32,982 bases of DNA from a virus. Positions within the stretch are counted from its first letter, which is position 1. Each line of letters begins with the position of its first letter. The notes below the pieces were generated by a model. The model ran no database searches. It was not told where the DNA came from and was given only the letters and a program-made list of their open reading frames with translations. Location: positions 1 to 32,982 of the IMG/VR virus record IMGVR_UViG_3300030329_003260; one strand, given 5' to 3'. Below, piece by piece: positions 21,725 through 30,707 of the stretch. The position numbers and the translations under genes are program-made.

Positions 21725-23922
21725 TAAATTTCCCTTGCTTGTACTGAAATCTGACCACCAATGCCTCGTGTGGTGTCAGTTGTTATGAATTTTATAGTTG
21801 ACCAATCTCCTGATAGTGGATTTATTTTCATAGAAGAAAAGCTGATAACATCACCCACCTCAATATTTGATTTTGTTGGATTCACTATTTTAAAACCGAC
21901 AACCTGCTTTACACTCCCTAGCATATCATTATAATAATTTAAAAAAGAATCATTCCTGTTTCCGTTTGTTTTAGCGACTCCCGATGTAGCCCAATTAAGC
22001 TTTGCATCTTTTATATTTTCCTTACTTCCTGATGGAAAAAAATTAGTACGAACTGACGAGGTGTGGGTTGCTTTCTGCTTGTATTCGCTACCAGCAGGAT
22101 TCTTTTCATATTGGACGCTCCACTGCGTTATTAACTCTTTAAGCGACGTATGTTCCACCTTTAGGTCTATAACGTCGCTATGGGTCAATGATAGGTCTGC
22201 ACTTGGACTGTCCTCAATGTAGTGATAGACAGGACGATTCTGAGAGTCGAACCGAAACACAAACCCACCCTCATAAGCCAGTTCATCTAAATATTTTTTT
22301 ATTGGTTTTGGGTCATTTGGTTTTGTAAAAAACCTACCGACTGCATTACTCTTTATTCCGTTGCCAAAAGTTGAATCATTGTTTTTGTATGCAGTGTCTG
22401 TTATCCCAAGTTTTGTATATAATAATTCTCTATGGATTCTTGAAATTGTTGAAAGCTGGATAGTTCCCGTAGCCCATCCTGACGCATTTACGCTTGTTGG
22501 AGTTCCGTGATAAAGAATATCTTGAGCCTCAACTTCTTGCTTTGACGCAACGGGTTCATTTGAAAAATCATTTTGCACAACTGAGTAAAAGTATATGTCG
22601 TATAATTTAAAATGTACCTCCATATCCTCAGGAGAACCCTGAGGGTCTGACCTGATATAGAATTTTATATACATAATTTCAGGCATACGACCATTGTTAT
22701 TTGAATCAGCCCACGCCTTTAAATCAAAAGAATCAAAACTCGTTCCTCCGTACATAGGGTCATTCCCACTCCCTGAGGAGTTGTGAGTAAAATCTGTATA
22801 TTGATTTGCCCAATCTGTTTGGTCTAAATTGAAATCAGGAAAATTGTAGTACGTTGAGTTATCAAAAGAATATTGAACTTTTATATTTCCGTGTCCAGGC
22901 AGGTCGGTTGACCTGACCTGACCTTTCATATAGCAAGTCGCATCATTGATTTTCCCTGAGATATTTGGAAGACTAAACGAAATCACAGACTCTTGCTCTC
23001 CATCGTTCTCATAAAGAGTAGGAGTTTGAGCGTAGGTCGAGCTACCCGTTGAGCTATTCTCTGCATATTCTATTGCATTGTCAAGATTTGTCCACGCTTT
23101 AGAAGTGGAACTTCCGTTGCTGTCTAAAAAAGTTCCTGTCGCATTTGTAAAACTAGATGGTCTAAAATAATATTTTCTCTCAAACGTATCTCGAATCAAT
23201 CTATTATTTACGCTCTCGCTTGACTCTGTATTTGCCTGATAGCCCGTTACTTTTACAAACTGTCTAATATTCTTATCGTAGTGAGCAGTATCGTGTGCGT
23301 TTGATGTAGAATGTGGAACTGTATAATACAAAATCCCTGAGGTTGAGTCTCCACCCGTTGATTTTAAAAATGGTATTGGATACCTGTCCGTAGCATTTGG
23401 GTTCTTTAGCGTTGTTCCCCAAGTTCCATACGCTACAGGAACATAAACTCCCGTATCGCTCAAATCATTTGGAATTTCTATATCGTCCCAAGGGCGTTTA
23501 ACCACGATGCTGAGTTTAACATTTTCTGTCTCTGTTAAAGAAACGCTTGTAAGTCTTCCTGTAAATATTTGAACTGTATCAGCCATCGCAGTAATCGAAT
23601 TTAATGTGCTGTAAACTTTTACTTCTTGATTTACATAATTCCCCGTAAAAAGAGTCTCGCTAAATTTGGTAGAACTAATATCATAATCAGAGCATTCAAT
23701 CGTCAAATTTCCTGTAGATGCTGTCCCTGTAGCGAAGTTGATACTTTCTCGAATTGTAGGAGCAGAAACTATAGCACCTACATAGCTTTTAGTGTCATCC
23801 ATAGTAACATCTGCGAACGACAATCCGATGTAGCCTCCATCTTTGTCATACAGCCTGAAAATCCAATTTTCTTTGAATGAGCTAGATAATGCTGACGAAT
23901 AATTACTTGGAAACGTTAGCAC
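21724..23922 (-). CDS. Large tail hub/tip protein
   Basis: A 732-residue beta-rich protein. The N-terminal half (SFKENWIFRLYDKDGGYIGL, GNLTIECSDYDISSTKFSET, IFTGRLTSVSLTETENVKLS) resembles the ring-forming domain of siphovirus hub proteins. The C-terminal half includes KPIKKYLDELAYEGGFVFRF, typical of tail hub or baseplate proteins that carry a lysozyme-like or beta-sandwich insertion. A middle segment (residues about 280-450) is a likely inserted beta-jelly domain. It follows the tape measure and a small gene and precedes the adhesins, the standard tail-tip order. The start is a GTG at 23922. Confidence 0.7.
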   Translation of the reverse strand: MLTFPSNYSSALSSSFKENWIFRLYDKDGGYIGLSFADVTMDDTKSYVGAIVSAPTIRESINFATGTASTGNLTIECSDYDISSTKFSETLFTGNYVNQEVKVYSTLNSITAMADTVQIFTGRLTSVSLTETENVKLSIVVKRPWDDIEIPNDLSDTGVYVPVAYGTWGTTLKNPNATDRYPIPFLKSTGGDSTSGILYYTVPHSTSNAHDTAHYDKNIRQFVKVTGYQANTESSESVNNRLIRDTFERKYYFRPSSFTNATGTFLDSNGSSTSKAWTNLDNAIEYAENSSTGSSTYAQTPTLYENDGEQESVISFSLPNISGKINDATCYMKGQVRSTDLPGHGNIKVQYSFDNSTYYNFPDFNLDQTDWANQYTDFTHNSSGSGNDPMYGGTSFDSFDLKAWADSNNNGRMPEIMYIKFYIRSDPQGSPEDMEVHFKLYDIYFYSVVQNDFSNEPVASKQEVEAQDILYHGTPTSVNASGWATGTIQLSTISRIHRELLYTKLGITDTAYKNNDSTFGNGIKSNAVGRFFTKPNDPKPIKKYLDELAYEGGFVFRFDSQNRPVYHYIEDSPSADLSLTHSDVIDLKVEHTSLKELITQWSVQYEKNPAGSEYKQKATHTSSVRTNFFPSGSKENIKDAKLNWATSGVAKTNGNRNDSFLNYYNDMLGSVKQVVGFKIVNPTKSNIEVGDVISFSSMKINPLSGDWSTIKFITTDTTRGIGGQISVQAREI

Positions 23923-24127
23923 TTTTTATTCTTTCATATTTTCGTTTCATTAAAAAATATTCATTCCTTAGTTCTACGACCAATTTATTTAATTCCATTC
24001 TACTGCAATCTGTCAACTCTTTTTCTCCAAGAACTTTTCGCTTAACAAACAGCGAGTGTCTAACTCCAACTCCCTTAGGATAATCTTGTTGTGAACGAGC
24101 AAACGCTCCGATTAAATCCCAATGCAA
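23903..24127 (-). CDS. 74-residue tail assembly protein, TTG start
   Basis: A small basic protein (HWDLIGAFARSQQDYPKGVG and later KLVVELRNEYFLMKRKYERI, a helix). The start is a TTG at 24127 directly after the tape measure stop (TAGTTG), with GGAG nine bases before. Such small proteins between tape measure and hub are frequent in siphovirus tails, with roles in hub assembly. No motif is recognised. Confidence 0.5.
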   Translation of the reverse strand: MHWDLIGAFARSQQDYPKGVGVRHSLFVKRKVLGEKELTDCSRMELNKLVVELRNEYFLMKRKYERIKSANVSK

Positions 24128-26227
24128 CTATGCTAACTCCATAGCTACTGCTTTTTGAATGCTTGGTAATATCGAATCACGAACCGTCTCATCTACAAGT
24201 GGAGCAGTTATGTTTACTGTAACATTACGTCCTGTATTCGCACCTCCCATACTAGACAAGGGTTCTACAGTAACTCGTTCCCGTCCGCCGGGATTGTCCC
24301 CAGCCATAAATAGTTGAGGTCTGTCTGTAATAAACTCTCCACCCTTTGCAAATTTCGGCACCATCTTGTCAAATAAGCTGGTAAATGCTATTGCCCCTGC
24401 TGTCGCTGTAGCTATACCAAAGATACCTTTTCCAGCCTCCGCCGCTATTACTTTTGCAATAGCTTGAGCAAGAAATGCCTTTATCTGATTCCTTAATCCA
24501 GCTAACGTTGTTTGATATGACTGAACCTCTGCGTCTTTTACTTCATCAATCTTACCTTTTAAAACATCCATTCCTGAGAGTCTAGCGTTTTCATTAGCTG
24601 TTCTGTTTTCAGCAACTGCATTATCACTTGCTATTTGGTCTTCATTTAGTTTAAAAATTTCTCCCTTTAATCCTGCCCATATTTCTTGAATCTTTGCTGA
24701 CGTTTCTTCAGAGCTAGACGCACCTGCACTGAACAACTCTTCCATTCTTGTAGTCTGACTCATTATCGCATCAATTTGAGCCTGATAGTTACCACCAATA
24801 TTTTCAATCATACTCAAAGAGATTCCCGGCACTGCGTTTAATGCCCCTATCATACGATTGGTCATATTGATAACACTGTTTAGTCCATCAATAAAAACCT
24901 GTTTGATATTCAACCAAGCAATCTTTAAATACTTAACTAACGGCTCCCATAAAAATAAACCAGCAGACTTAACAAGCTCTCCAGCAAATTTAAGAGCATC
25001 AAAAAGTCTTTGAGGTAGGACTGCAAAAGCTCTCCCTAGCATAACCCACATAGTGTCTCTTAACGCTATCAGAATTGCTTTCATATTATCCATAACCCGA
25101 CTTGCAACCTCACCCCAGCCTATTTTACCTATGTTTTGTAATGCTTTATTCAAGCTGGACATTTGTGGTAAAAGAGCAGTCCCAATTTCAGTCCCTAGTG
25201 CAATCATTCCTGAACGTAAATTTTCTTTGAGCATACGAGACTGCTGACCAAAGCTCATATTCATTTGGTCAACTGCGTCTTGAACTAGGGTAGCGTCTTT
25301 ATTTGCAAAGTCCTGCACAACCCCTCTAAATCCCTCCATATCGGACGTAATAGCCTTTAGTGCTAGTTGACCCCGTATATTAGGCATTATCTTGTTTATA
25401 GCGTCAGGATTCGCTTCTTGAGCCTTTGCTATGTTTTCTAGCGTTTGAGTAAAATCTAATCCTCCATCTGAGGTTTTAGCAATTTCAATCCCAAGCTCTT
25501 CCATCGCTTTTTTAGAGGCAGGAGTTGCGTTTGTTAAACCAACGATAGCTCCTTTTAAGGCAGTAGATGCTTCAGCAGTTGAAACACCCTTTGCAGTAAT
25601 TGATGCCATCGCTACACCAACTTGTTCAAGAGGCATTTTGGCAGAAGATGCAAACGGAATGACTTGACCAAGCGATGCACCAAGCTCAGTCATTGTGGTT
25701 TTACCTGACTTGACCGTTTGGAATAAATTAGCAGAAACGCTATCTACGTCATCAACTGTCATAGCATAAGCATTCATAGCCGAAGTAATAACGTCAGCAG
25801 TCGTACCAACGTCAGTTACACCTGCGACAGCAAGTTTAGAAGATTCACGCAATACAGCAGAAGATGTAGCTATATCACTCATTCCAGCAGAAATAATATC
25901 GTACTGAGCTTTCGCTACTGCTCCTATGGGTTGTCCAAATTCTCCAGCAGTAAGTCTTAGCTCCTTACTAAGTCGTTGCATATCATCAGAAACAGCAGAA
26001 CCTAATGTTCCTATCTCTCTTAGGTTGTCAGCAAACTTAGAAGCCTCTCTCAGTGCTACTCCACCTACAGCAGTTGCTAATAGACCACCCATTTTAGCAA
26101 AGCTCAATCCAGCAGAAACAGCCGACTTCCCAGCACTAGCTATTTTACCACTAACCTTACCTAGCTGTCTGACTGCCCCTTTTGCACCTTTTACTCCAAC
26201 GTGGATTATCATTGAGTTACTTGCCAT
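24128..26227 (-). CDS. Tape measure protein
   Basis: A 699-residue protein with a long helical, Ala/Gly/Ser-rich N-terminal region. ALREASKFADNLREIGTLGS, SSKLAVAGVTDVGTTADVIT and MTELGASLGQVIPFASSAKM are features of the TP901-1-type tape measure core. Hydrophobic stretches near residues 390-470 and 595-625 may be membrane-inserting during DNA ejection. The C terminus is beta-like with Gly/Pro-rich stretches (GGEFITDRPQLFMAGDNPGG). Tape measures set tail length and exit at infection; 699 residues predicts a tail of order 100 nm. It overlaps the preceding chaperone by 11 bases. Confidence 0.9.
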   Translation of the reverse strand: MASNSMIIHVGVKGAKGAVRQLGKVSGKIASAGKSAVSAGLSFAKMGGLLATAVGGVALREASKFADNLREIGTLGSAVSDDMQRLSKELRLTAGEFGQPIGAVAKAQYDIISAGMSDIATSSAVLRESSKLAVAGVTDVGTTADVITSAMNAYAMTVDDVDSVSANLFQTVKSGKTTMTELGASLGQVIPFASSAKMPLEQVGVAMASITAKGVSTAEASTALKGAIVGLTNATPASKKAMEELGIEIAKTSDGGLDFTQTLENIAKAQEANPDAINKIMPNIRGQLALKAITSDMEGFRGVVQDFANKDATLVQDAVDQMNMSFGQQSRMLKENLRSGMIALGTEIGTALLPQMSSLNKALQNIGKIGWGEVASRVMDNMKAILIALRDTMWVMLGRAFAVLPQRLFDALKFAGELVKSAGLFLWEPLVKYLKIAWLNIKQVFIDGLNSVINMTNRMIGALNAVPGISLSMIENIGGNYQAQIDAIMSQTTRMEELFSAGASSSEETSAKIQEIWAGLKGEIFKLNEDQIASDNAVAENRTANENARLSGMDVLKGKIDEVKDAEVQSYQTTLAGLRNQIKAFLAQAIAKVIAAEAGKGIFGIATATAGAIAFTSLFDKMVPKFAKGGEFITDRPQLFMAGDNPGGRERVTVEPLSSMGGANTGRNVTVNITAPLVDETVRDSILPSIQKAVAMELA

Positions 26228-26618
26228 TTTTCTTAGCCTCTATCTCCTTAATTGCGTTATACTCTCTATTGATAACTGAAAAACAATTTAAACGGTCATT
26301 GGGAACGTCATCAAGATTCCCTAAAGAAACGTTAAAACTTTGAACAATATTATACTCGTTAATCACCTCAAGCATCCAATCCTCAAGTATGTATTTTGGG
26401 TCTGTAAACAACGGGACAAGATGAAACATATCCTGTCCGATTGTCCTAGAGACCCTGTCATTAACTTCTTTAATTCGTCCAATTTCGCTCCAAATATCTT
26501 CAACTGTGCCGTATTCTCTCCTTTTATAATCAACGGGGCTGACTTCGTTATACGGGAGGGAATACGGACTTACAAAATGTGCGTCAGAGTAAAAACTCCA
26601 CCACACACAAAACGCCAA
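26217..26618 (-). CDS. Tail assembly chaperone GT, downstream (T) part, made by frameshift
   Basis: This frame has 133 codons (listed from its first TTG at 26618) with no ribosome site of its own. It is joined to the upstream chaperone by a -1 shift at CCCAAAA (26630-26636): after the slip the reading continues AGA TTA ACG GGG TTG GCG and enters this frame. The product is a helical, acidic/aromatic protein (RREYGTVEDIWSEIGRIKEV, YILEDWMLEVINEYNIVQSF). Like lambda GT it should bind the tape measure and feed it to the tail-tube protein. A small fraction of G translation events would make the fusion. It lies directly before the tape measure gene. Confidence 0.8.
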   Translation of the reverse strand: MAFCVWWSFYSDAHFVSPYSLPYNEVSPVDYKRREYGTVEDIWSEIGRIKEVNDRVSRTIGQDMFHLVPLFTDPKYILEDWMLEVINEYNIVQSFNVSLGNLDDVPNDRLNCFSVINREYNAIKEIEAKKNGK

Positions 26619-26623
26619 CCCCG

Positions 26624-26902
26624 TTAATCTTTTGGGTTTAGACCAGTGTACTCCATTAAGACCTGCTGTAAGATTACATCCACTTGAACCATTGTATATT
26701 TTTTCAGGTCTTTATCTTTAAGTCCACTCATTTCACGAGTTTTCTCAAGCAGGTCATAGTATTCATCAGGATTGACTTCAGCTTTGTCGTCAACTGCTCC
26801 ATTCCAAAATACCTTTGCGTTCATTCGATGCAGTTCCCGTGCTTGTGAATAACTAATGTCTTTTACCTCAAACTCACCTACGTCTTTGACTTCAATTTTC
26901 AT
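26624..26902 (-). CDS. Tail assembly chaperone G
   Basis: A 92-residue protein (MKIEVKDVGEFEVKDISYSQ, then LEKTREMSGLKDKDLKKYTM and DVILQQVLMEYTGLNPKD). The length, helical C-terminal half and location between major tail protein and tape measure match the G-type chaperone. GGGAGGG before the ATG gives strong translation, as expected for the abundant product. Near its stop the slippery CCCAAAA allows a second, longer protein. Confidence 0.8.
   Translation of the reverse strand: MKIEVKDVGEFEVKDISYSQARELHRMNAKVFWNGAVDDKAEVNPDEYYDLLEKTREMSGLKDKDLKKYTMVQVDVILQQVLMEYTGLNPKD
26630..26636 (-). other. Programmed -1 frameshift site CCCAAAA
   Basis: On the minus strand the zero-frame codons read AAC CCA AAA GAT TAA, so C CCA AAA is the X-XXY-YYZ slippery heptamer. 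The -1 frame continues open straight into the 26217-26618 frame. The stop TAA is four bases after the heptamer. This is the lambda G/GT arrangement, present in many tailed phages. Confidence 0.85.
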
Positions 26903-26918
26903 ATTCCCTCCCTTAGGG

Positions 26919-27908
26919 TTATGCTACTGTTATTGAGAACAAATTAGCTCCAGCGATTGCTGTAGCCTCAAACGGAACTTCAACGAAAGTTCCCTCTTCT
27001 GAGTCGCCCAAATCTAGGGTGTACCCCGTGTAAACAGCAGTCGGAATACTGAAATCGAACGCTGTTCCACCGTCTCCCATCAAGATTGCTCTAGCAGACC
27101 CTGATAAGAATGAAGATAATTCTCCATCAGAATTAGCATCATATTTAACACTAATTGAACCCGATAGAGTGTACTCTCCACTTCTTGCGTACTGCTCTGC
27201 CTCTGCGTTGTTACCCTGAAATCCAACACGAGTCGCAGGATAATTAAAAGACAGACTGAATGACTTAGCTACAACGTCATTACTAGCGTTGTCAGCCCCA
27301 AGTCTTTTCGTTGTGCAGTCGAAGATTGTTTTCACATAAGCAGTTTCTGTTCCTGATGGTGCTACTGCACTAGAACCAACTGTAGGTTTATAACCTGACA
27401 TAAATGTTCCTGATGCTACCAATCGTCCACCCTCAGTACCTGCATCCATAGATAAATCTAGGTTGGTTAAAACGGCAGAATGTAGAACCCTATCGTCTCC
27501 TGTATTCGGATTAGATACGATTACAGTTGCCTTTTGTCCTGTATCTGCTGAGTGATTGTAAACTGCTGGTGAGAATGACCCAGCTACTGCAAAAGCTGAC
27601 GCTGTATCCTCACTTATCATTTTCATCAACTGTATTAAGCCTTCTTTGTGAGAAACAACCCACTCAAATTCGAGTGTTGCTGTTGCACCTTTTTGACTTA
27701 CATAATGGTCAGTTGATTTTTTAATTTGTTGTCCACTTCTCAAATTTCGCTCTTGAATTAGACCACCTCCGAAATCAACATCGTTGACATTCACAAGGTC
27801 GAGCTTTACAAATTCCGAATTGGTAGTGTTTGCTGTACCCATTGTTGTTTGAGGTGCAATAAATAATTCAAATTGTTTTGAGGAGTAAACGCTACTGCTA
27901 ATTGCCAT
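26919..27908 (-). CDS. Major tail (tube) protein
   Basis: A 329-residue beta-rich protein. MAISSSVYSSKQFELFIAPQ and GLIQERNLRSGQQIKKST open it; VRSGSxxLSGSISVKYDANSD-like parts and LGDSEEGTFVEVPFEA near the end resemble tail tube proteins with an Ig-like C-terminal part. It lies upstream of the chaperones and tape measure, and AAGGAG before its ATG supports high expression. It would assemble as hexamer rings around the tape measure. Identification combines length, composition and gene order. Confidence 0.8.
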   Translation of the reverse strand: MAISSSVYSSKQFELFIAPQTTMGTANTTNSEFVKLDLVNVNDVDFGGGLIQERNLRSGQQIKKSTDHYVSQKGATATLEFEWVVSHKEGLIQLMKMISEDTASAFAVAGSFSPAVYNHSADTGQKATVIVSNPNTGDDRVLHSAVLTNLDLSMDAGTEGGRLVASGTFMSGYKPTVGSSAVAPSGTETAYVKTIFDCTTKRLGADNASNDVVAKSFSLSFNYPATRVGFQGNNAEAEQYARSGEYTLSGSISVKYDANSDGELSSFLSGSARAILMGDGGTAFDFSIPTAVYTGYTLDLGDSEEGTFVEVPFEATAIAGANLFSITVA

Positions 27909-28102
27909 TATTTCTCCTTAGTATTTGACTTTTTTTTGGTTGTTGCTTCTTTTACATACCCACCCTCAACAAGAGATTCGTCAACGCTGTCCACTTCGAC
28001 AGTCCCTCCTGATTCGAGCTTTATGTATGTCTCTTTCCCAAAACCTGCCCAGTTATTATCTGAACCAAGCTCTGAAAATTTAGCTGTGGCTTGTATCTTC
28101 AT
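27908..28102 (-). CDS. 64-residue tail-region protein
   Basis: A small protein, MKIQATAKFSELGSDNNWAG, with GGTVEVDSVDESLVEGGYVK and a Lys-rich tail (TTKKKSNTKEK). Both junctions overlap by one base (TAATG). No known domain; it resembles small beta proteins encoded between tail completion and tube genes. It could be a tail-tube cofactor, but nothing more can be said. Confidence 0.6.
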   Translation of the reverse strand: MKIQATAKFSELGSDNNWAGFGKETYIKLESGGTVEVDSVDESLVEGGYVKEATTKKKSNTKEK

Positions 28103-28614
28103 TATAAGAATACCTCCGTTACGACAGCGAGGAACTCAAATTCTACGATATGTAATTCCGTATTTTCTTCTGATTCATCTCTGTCAGGTTGATATGTTAA
28201 AGTTTCAATGCGTCCATCGTGAAATGAATATGCGACTGAACTTTCAAAAGAACTTTGTAATTGACTAAACTGCGATAAAATGCCTTGAAACAAATCATTA
28301 ACCGAAGTTGCGTTTGTCTTATCATTAAATAAACGCTGGATTCGTTCGGCAGTATCAGTCATAAAATCTAAATGTGTTAATTTTCCGTAATTCCCTTTGC
28401 GTAAATAATAGCGAATTTCAACTTCATATTCCCGTGTTGTTCCGCCTGAAAAACGGGACACAACGGAGTTCTGAACTGGTTTAATATTGAAATATTGCGT
28501 ACCCCGATTTTTGTAATTTGAATCAAAATGAACTGGTAATTTCGTTTCATTTTTTATGATTTCGGCAAGTGTATTTATCACTTCTTTGAACGCATTATGG
28601 TAGTTGATTGCCAT
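28102..28614 (-). CDS. Tail terminator/completion protein
   Basis: A 170-residue protein with VEIRYYLRKGNYGKLTHLDF and LHIVEFEFLAVVTEVFL. The beta-strand layout ending in E-x-E-F-x-x-x-V, its size and its place just before the tail tube gene match tail terminator (gpU-like/completion) proteins, which cap the tube and join it to the head. ACGGAGGTATTCTTATAATG, its last codons, provide a GGAGGT site for the next gene. Confidence 0.65.
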   Translation of the reverse strand: MAINYHNAFKEVINTLAEIIKNETKLPVHFDSNYKNRGTQYFNIKPVQNSVVSRFSGGTTREYEVEIRYYLRKGNYGKLTHLDFMTDTAERIQRLFNDKTNATSVNDLFQGILSQFSQLQSSFESSVAYSFHDGRIETLTYQPDRDESEENTELHIVEFEFLAVVTEVFL

Positions 28615-28802
28615 TAAAAAAATACCCTATTTTTGCTGTTTTTATTATACATAATTGTCAAGCAATCTTGACAGGTTTTGTCGAGAGTAAAATCGAGATT
28701 ATCACTTTTTAATATCGTTATACCCTCAGACCACGATAGTCCCGTAGGCACGAAATTAGACGCATTGGCAGTGATTCTGTTAATTGCGTACGGCTTGTGC
28801 AT
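28614..28802 (-). CDS. 62-residue connector-region protein
   Basis: A small protein, MHKPYAINRITANASNFVPT, then LDKTCQDCLTIMYNKNSKNR. The ATG at 28802 is chosen because AGGA lies ten bases before it; a GTG at 28811 is too close to that site. A C-x2-C pair is present, and the protein resembles a small stopper or joining protein by position between the adaptor and the terminator. No family is recognised. Confidence 0.5.
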   Translation of the reverse strand: MHKPYAINRITANASNFVPTGLSWSEGITILKSDNLDFTLDKTCQDCLTIMYNKNSKNRVFF

Positions 28803-29748
28803 TTTTGACACTTCCTGAGGTTACAAAATCACCTATGGCTTCAATACTCCAAGAGTCTCCAGCAACGTAAATTCCTGGCGAAAAACGTACGCTTAAACCG
28901 TGTCCGATTGCGATGTAAGAACCATCCATTGTTGCGTTGGTTGTATGCTTTTGCATTTGTAAGCCTTCGCTATTTGAAACGTAAGAATCAACTCTTACGG
29001 GACTTGAAGTTCCAGCAGTAAACGTACCTCCAGTTGCTATTGAAACCTTAATATTATCGTAACTACAAGTCGCATAGCCACGAGTGTCCACGATTGCACC
29101 AGTTGTATTTGAATCGTTTGTAATAACCGAAACGACCCCCTCTCCCATACGTTCTTGAGCTTCATTCCATAGTTTAATTTCACCACGTTTGATTCTATCT
29201 GCATACCCCTGACCTGTCTCCGTATTCACTACTCGTTGCTCATAATAGTCTGCTAACTCAGTGTCAACTCCACGAATTAAATAGCTCACTGCAAGTATTG
29301 AGGTACTACGATTTATAATTTCCTCGTATGTATCACCCGTTGCATCAGCTTGTCCCGTTCCCGTTCTAGGCATAATTGGTTTATTTATATATGCTCTTAA
29401 ATAATCACTTGCCCGTTTTATCGCCTCATTTTGATAAGTTGATACGTCTCTCCCGATTTCAATATTGTTTACAGTAGCTGGTGAAGTGGTTGTGTAGAGC
29501 CATAAAATATCTGCACCCTCATCATAGTACCACTCTCCATCAGAGTCCACTGCTCCCTGACTTGATTGAGCAGAACCTAATTCTAGTCCGTCTCTGTAAA
29601 CCATTTCTACATATTGACCAACGTTAGCAGATTTCCATAAATCTCCACTATGAGCTACCCAGCTTTGAATAAGAGCTTTCCCGTCATAGTTTCCAATATC
29701 TGCTTTAACGAAAGTCAGGTCTTCTCTTGTGCAATATGAGTTCGTCAT
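28780..29748 (-). CDS. Head-tail adaptor protein (Mu gp36/DUF1320-like start)
   Basis: A 322-residue protein. Its start, MTNSYCTREDLTFVKADIGN, is the Y-C-T-x-E-D-L phrase of adaptor proteins of the gp36/DUF1320 type. A helical part (NEAIKRASDYLRAYINKPIM, EEIINRSTSILAVSYLIRGV) follows, then a beta-rich C-terminal half (residues 210-322) that may be an added decoration or stopper-like domain. It begins one base after the 72-residue gene's stop. Function: attaches to the portal and bridges head to tail. Confidence 0.65.
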   Translation of the reverse strand: MTNSYCTREDLTFVKADIGNYDGKALIQSWVAHSGDLWKSANVGQYVEMVYRDGLELGSAQSSQGAVDSDGEWYYDEGADILWLYTTTSPATVNNIEIGRDVSTYQNEAIKRASDYLRAYINKPIMPRTGTGQADATGDTYEEIINRSTSILAVSYLIRGVDTELADYYEQRVVNTETGQGYADRIKRGEIKLWNEAQERMGEGVVSVITNDSNTTGAIVDTRGYATCSYDNIKVSIATGGTFTAGTSSPVRVDSYVSNSEGLQMQKHTTNATMDGSYIAIGHGLSVRFSPGIYVAGDSWSIEAIGDFVTSGSVKNAQAVRN

Positions 29749-29967
29749 TTATGCTTGTCCTTCCTCAGTCATTCTCACTGGAACGTTTAAGTGATTAATT
29801 AAATTTAAAATTTCTATAGTTATATCTATTGACTCCTGCGTCGGGTTAAATAAGGTGTCCAACTCAAGTCTTTTTCTTAGGTCTTTCAATCGCTGAATAC
29901 CCTCGTCCAATCCAATGTCGTCAATAGGTTCTTGCCAAATGGTCAACCCTCTAATTTCTGACCCCAT
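29749..29967 (-). CDS. 72-residue acidic helical protein
   Basis: A short protein (MGSEIRGLTIWQEPIDDIGL, then IQRLKDLRKRLELDTLFNPT). It overlaps the end of the metallophosphatase gene by 25 bases. AAGGAG stands about ten bases before the ATG. No family recognised. It could be a small connector or scaffold helper by location. Confidence 0.55.
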   Translation of the reverse strand: MGSEIRGLTIWQEPIDDIGLDEGIQRLKDLRKRLELDTLFNPTQESIDITIEILNLINHLNVPVRMTEEGQA

Positions 29968-30707
29968 AAAGACGTAGCTCCTTTCACTATTTCAACGACC
30001 TCAACTTTAAAATTTCCCCCTTTAAAGAAATCAACAATACCGAATGCGTGATTCCAATTATGTAATCGTCCTCTCAACCATTTATTTTTAGCTGGACTCA
30101 TATCCTTAAGGCATCCCATACTCCACGCACCAATAGTACCACTATCGAGCTTAGTAAGTGTATGACGCTGAATGTCGTGAGTATGACCGTAAATGATATT
30201 AGAGCCATAAGCCTCAAGATGCTTTTTAGCGTGGTAAGTGGTTGCGTACGCTCCGTGAATAAAGTTGACTTTACCGATTTTAAGAGGTTGGTTGTATTCA
30301 TAGTATTTATACCCACGCTCGTCCCACCGACACGCTTTCCTGAAAGTATAGTCTTTCATATAGGGATACTTCAAGCAAAATCCGTAAGTCAGCCATTCGT
30401 CGTGATTCCCTGCAAGAATGTATCTCTCTTTACATTTGATTTTATCCAGCACTTTGTCAAATTGGTCAATCCCCTCATTAACTTTTTCAATCTCCTCATC
30501 AATGAGAGGTAATTGAAATTCGAGTGGAGGTTGCTTAACTTTTTTGTATTTCCAGGCAGAGACTGAGTCCCATTCACCGACATCGCCCAAATTGATGAAG
30601 ATGTCAGGTTTAACAAGCTCCAATCCTTGCAAAGCGACATTAACTGCACTTTGGTCGTGGAGTGGAAAGTGTTGGTCTGGAATAATAATAGCACGTTTAA
30701 CAATCAA
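29943..30707 (-). CDS. Calcineurin-like metallophosphatase
   Basis: An approximately 254-residue enzyme. In the longer reading frame from a GTG at 30728 the motifs are PDQHFPLHD (D18, H20), NLGDVGEWD (46-54), LAGNHDEW (106-113), FIHGAY (158-162) and IYGHTHD (180-186): all metal ligands of the metallophosphoesterase fold. A TTG at 30707, overlapping the endolysin stop as TTGA, gives a typical start (VKRAIIIPDQHFPLHD), so it is used here. It hydrolyses phosphomono- or diesters. Phages use such enzymes in DNA metabolism or to alter host nucleotides; it sits oddly between endolysin and connector genes. Confidence 0.85.
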   Translation of the reverse strand: MIVKRAIIIPDQHFPLHDQSAVNVALQGLELVKPDIFINLGDVGEWDSVSAWKYKKVKQPPLEFQLPLIDEEIEKVNEGIDQFDKVLDKIKCKERYILAGNHDEWLTYGFCLKYPYMKDYTFRKACRWDERGYKYYEYNQPLKIGKVNFIHGAYATTYHAKKHLEAYGSNIIYGHTHDIQRHTLTKLDSGTIGAWSMGCLKDMSPAKNKWLRGRLHNWNHAFGIVDFFKGGNFKVEVVEIVKGATSLWGQKLEG

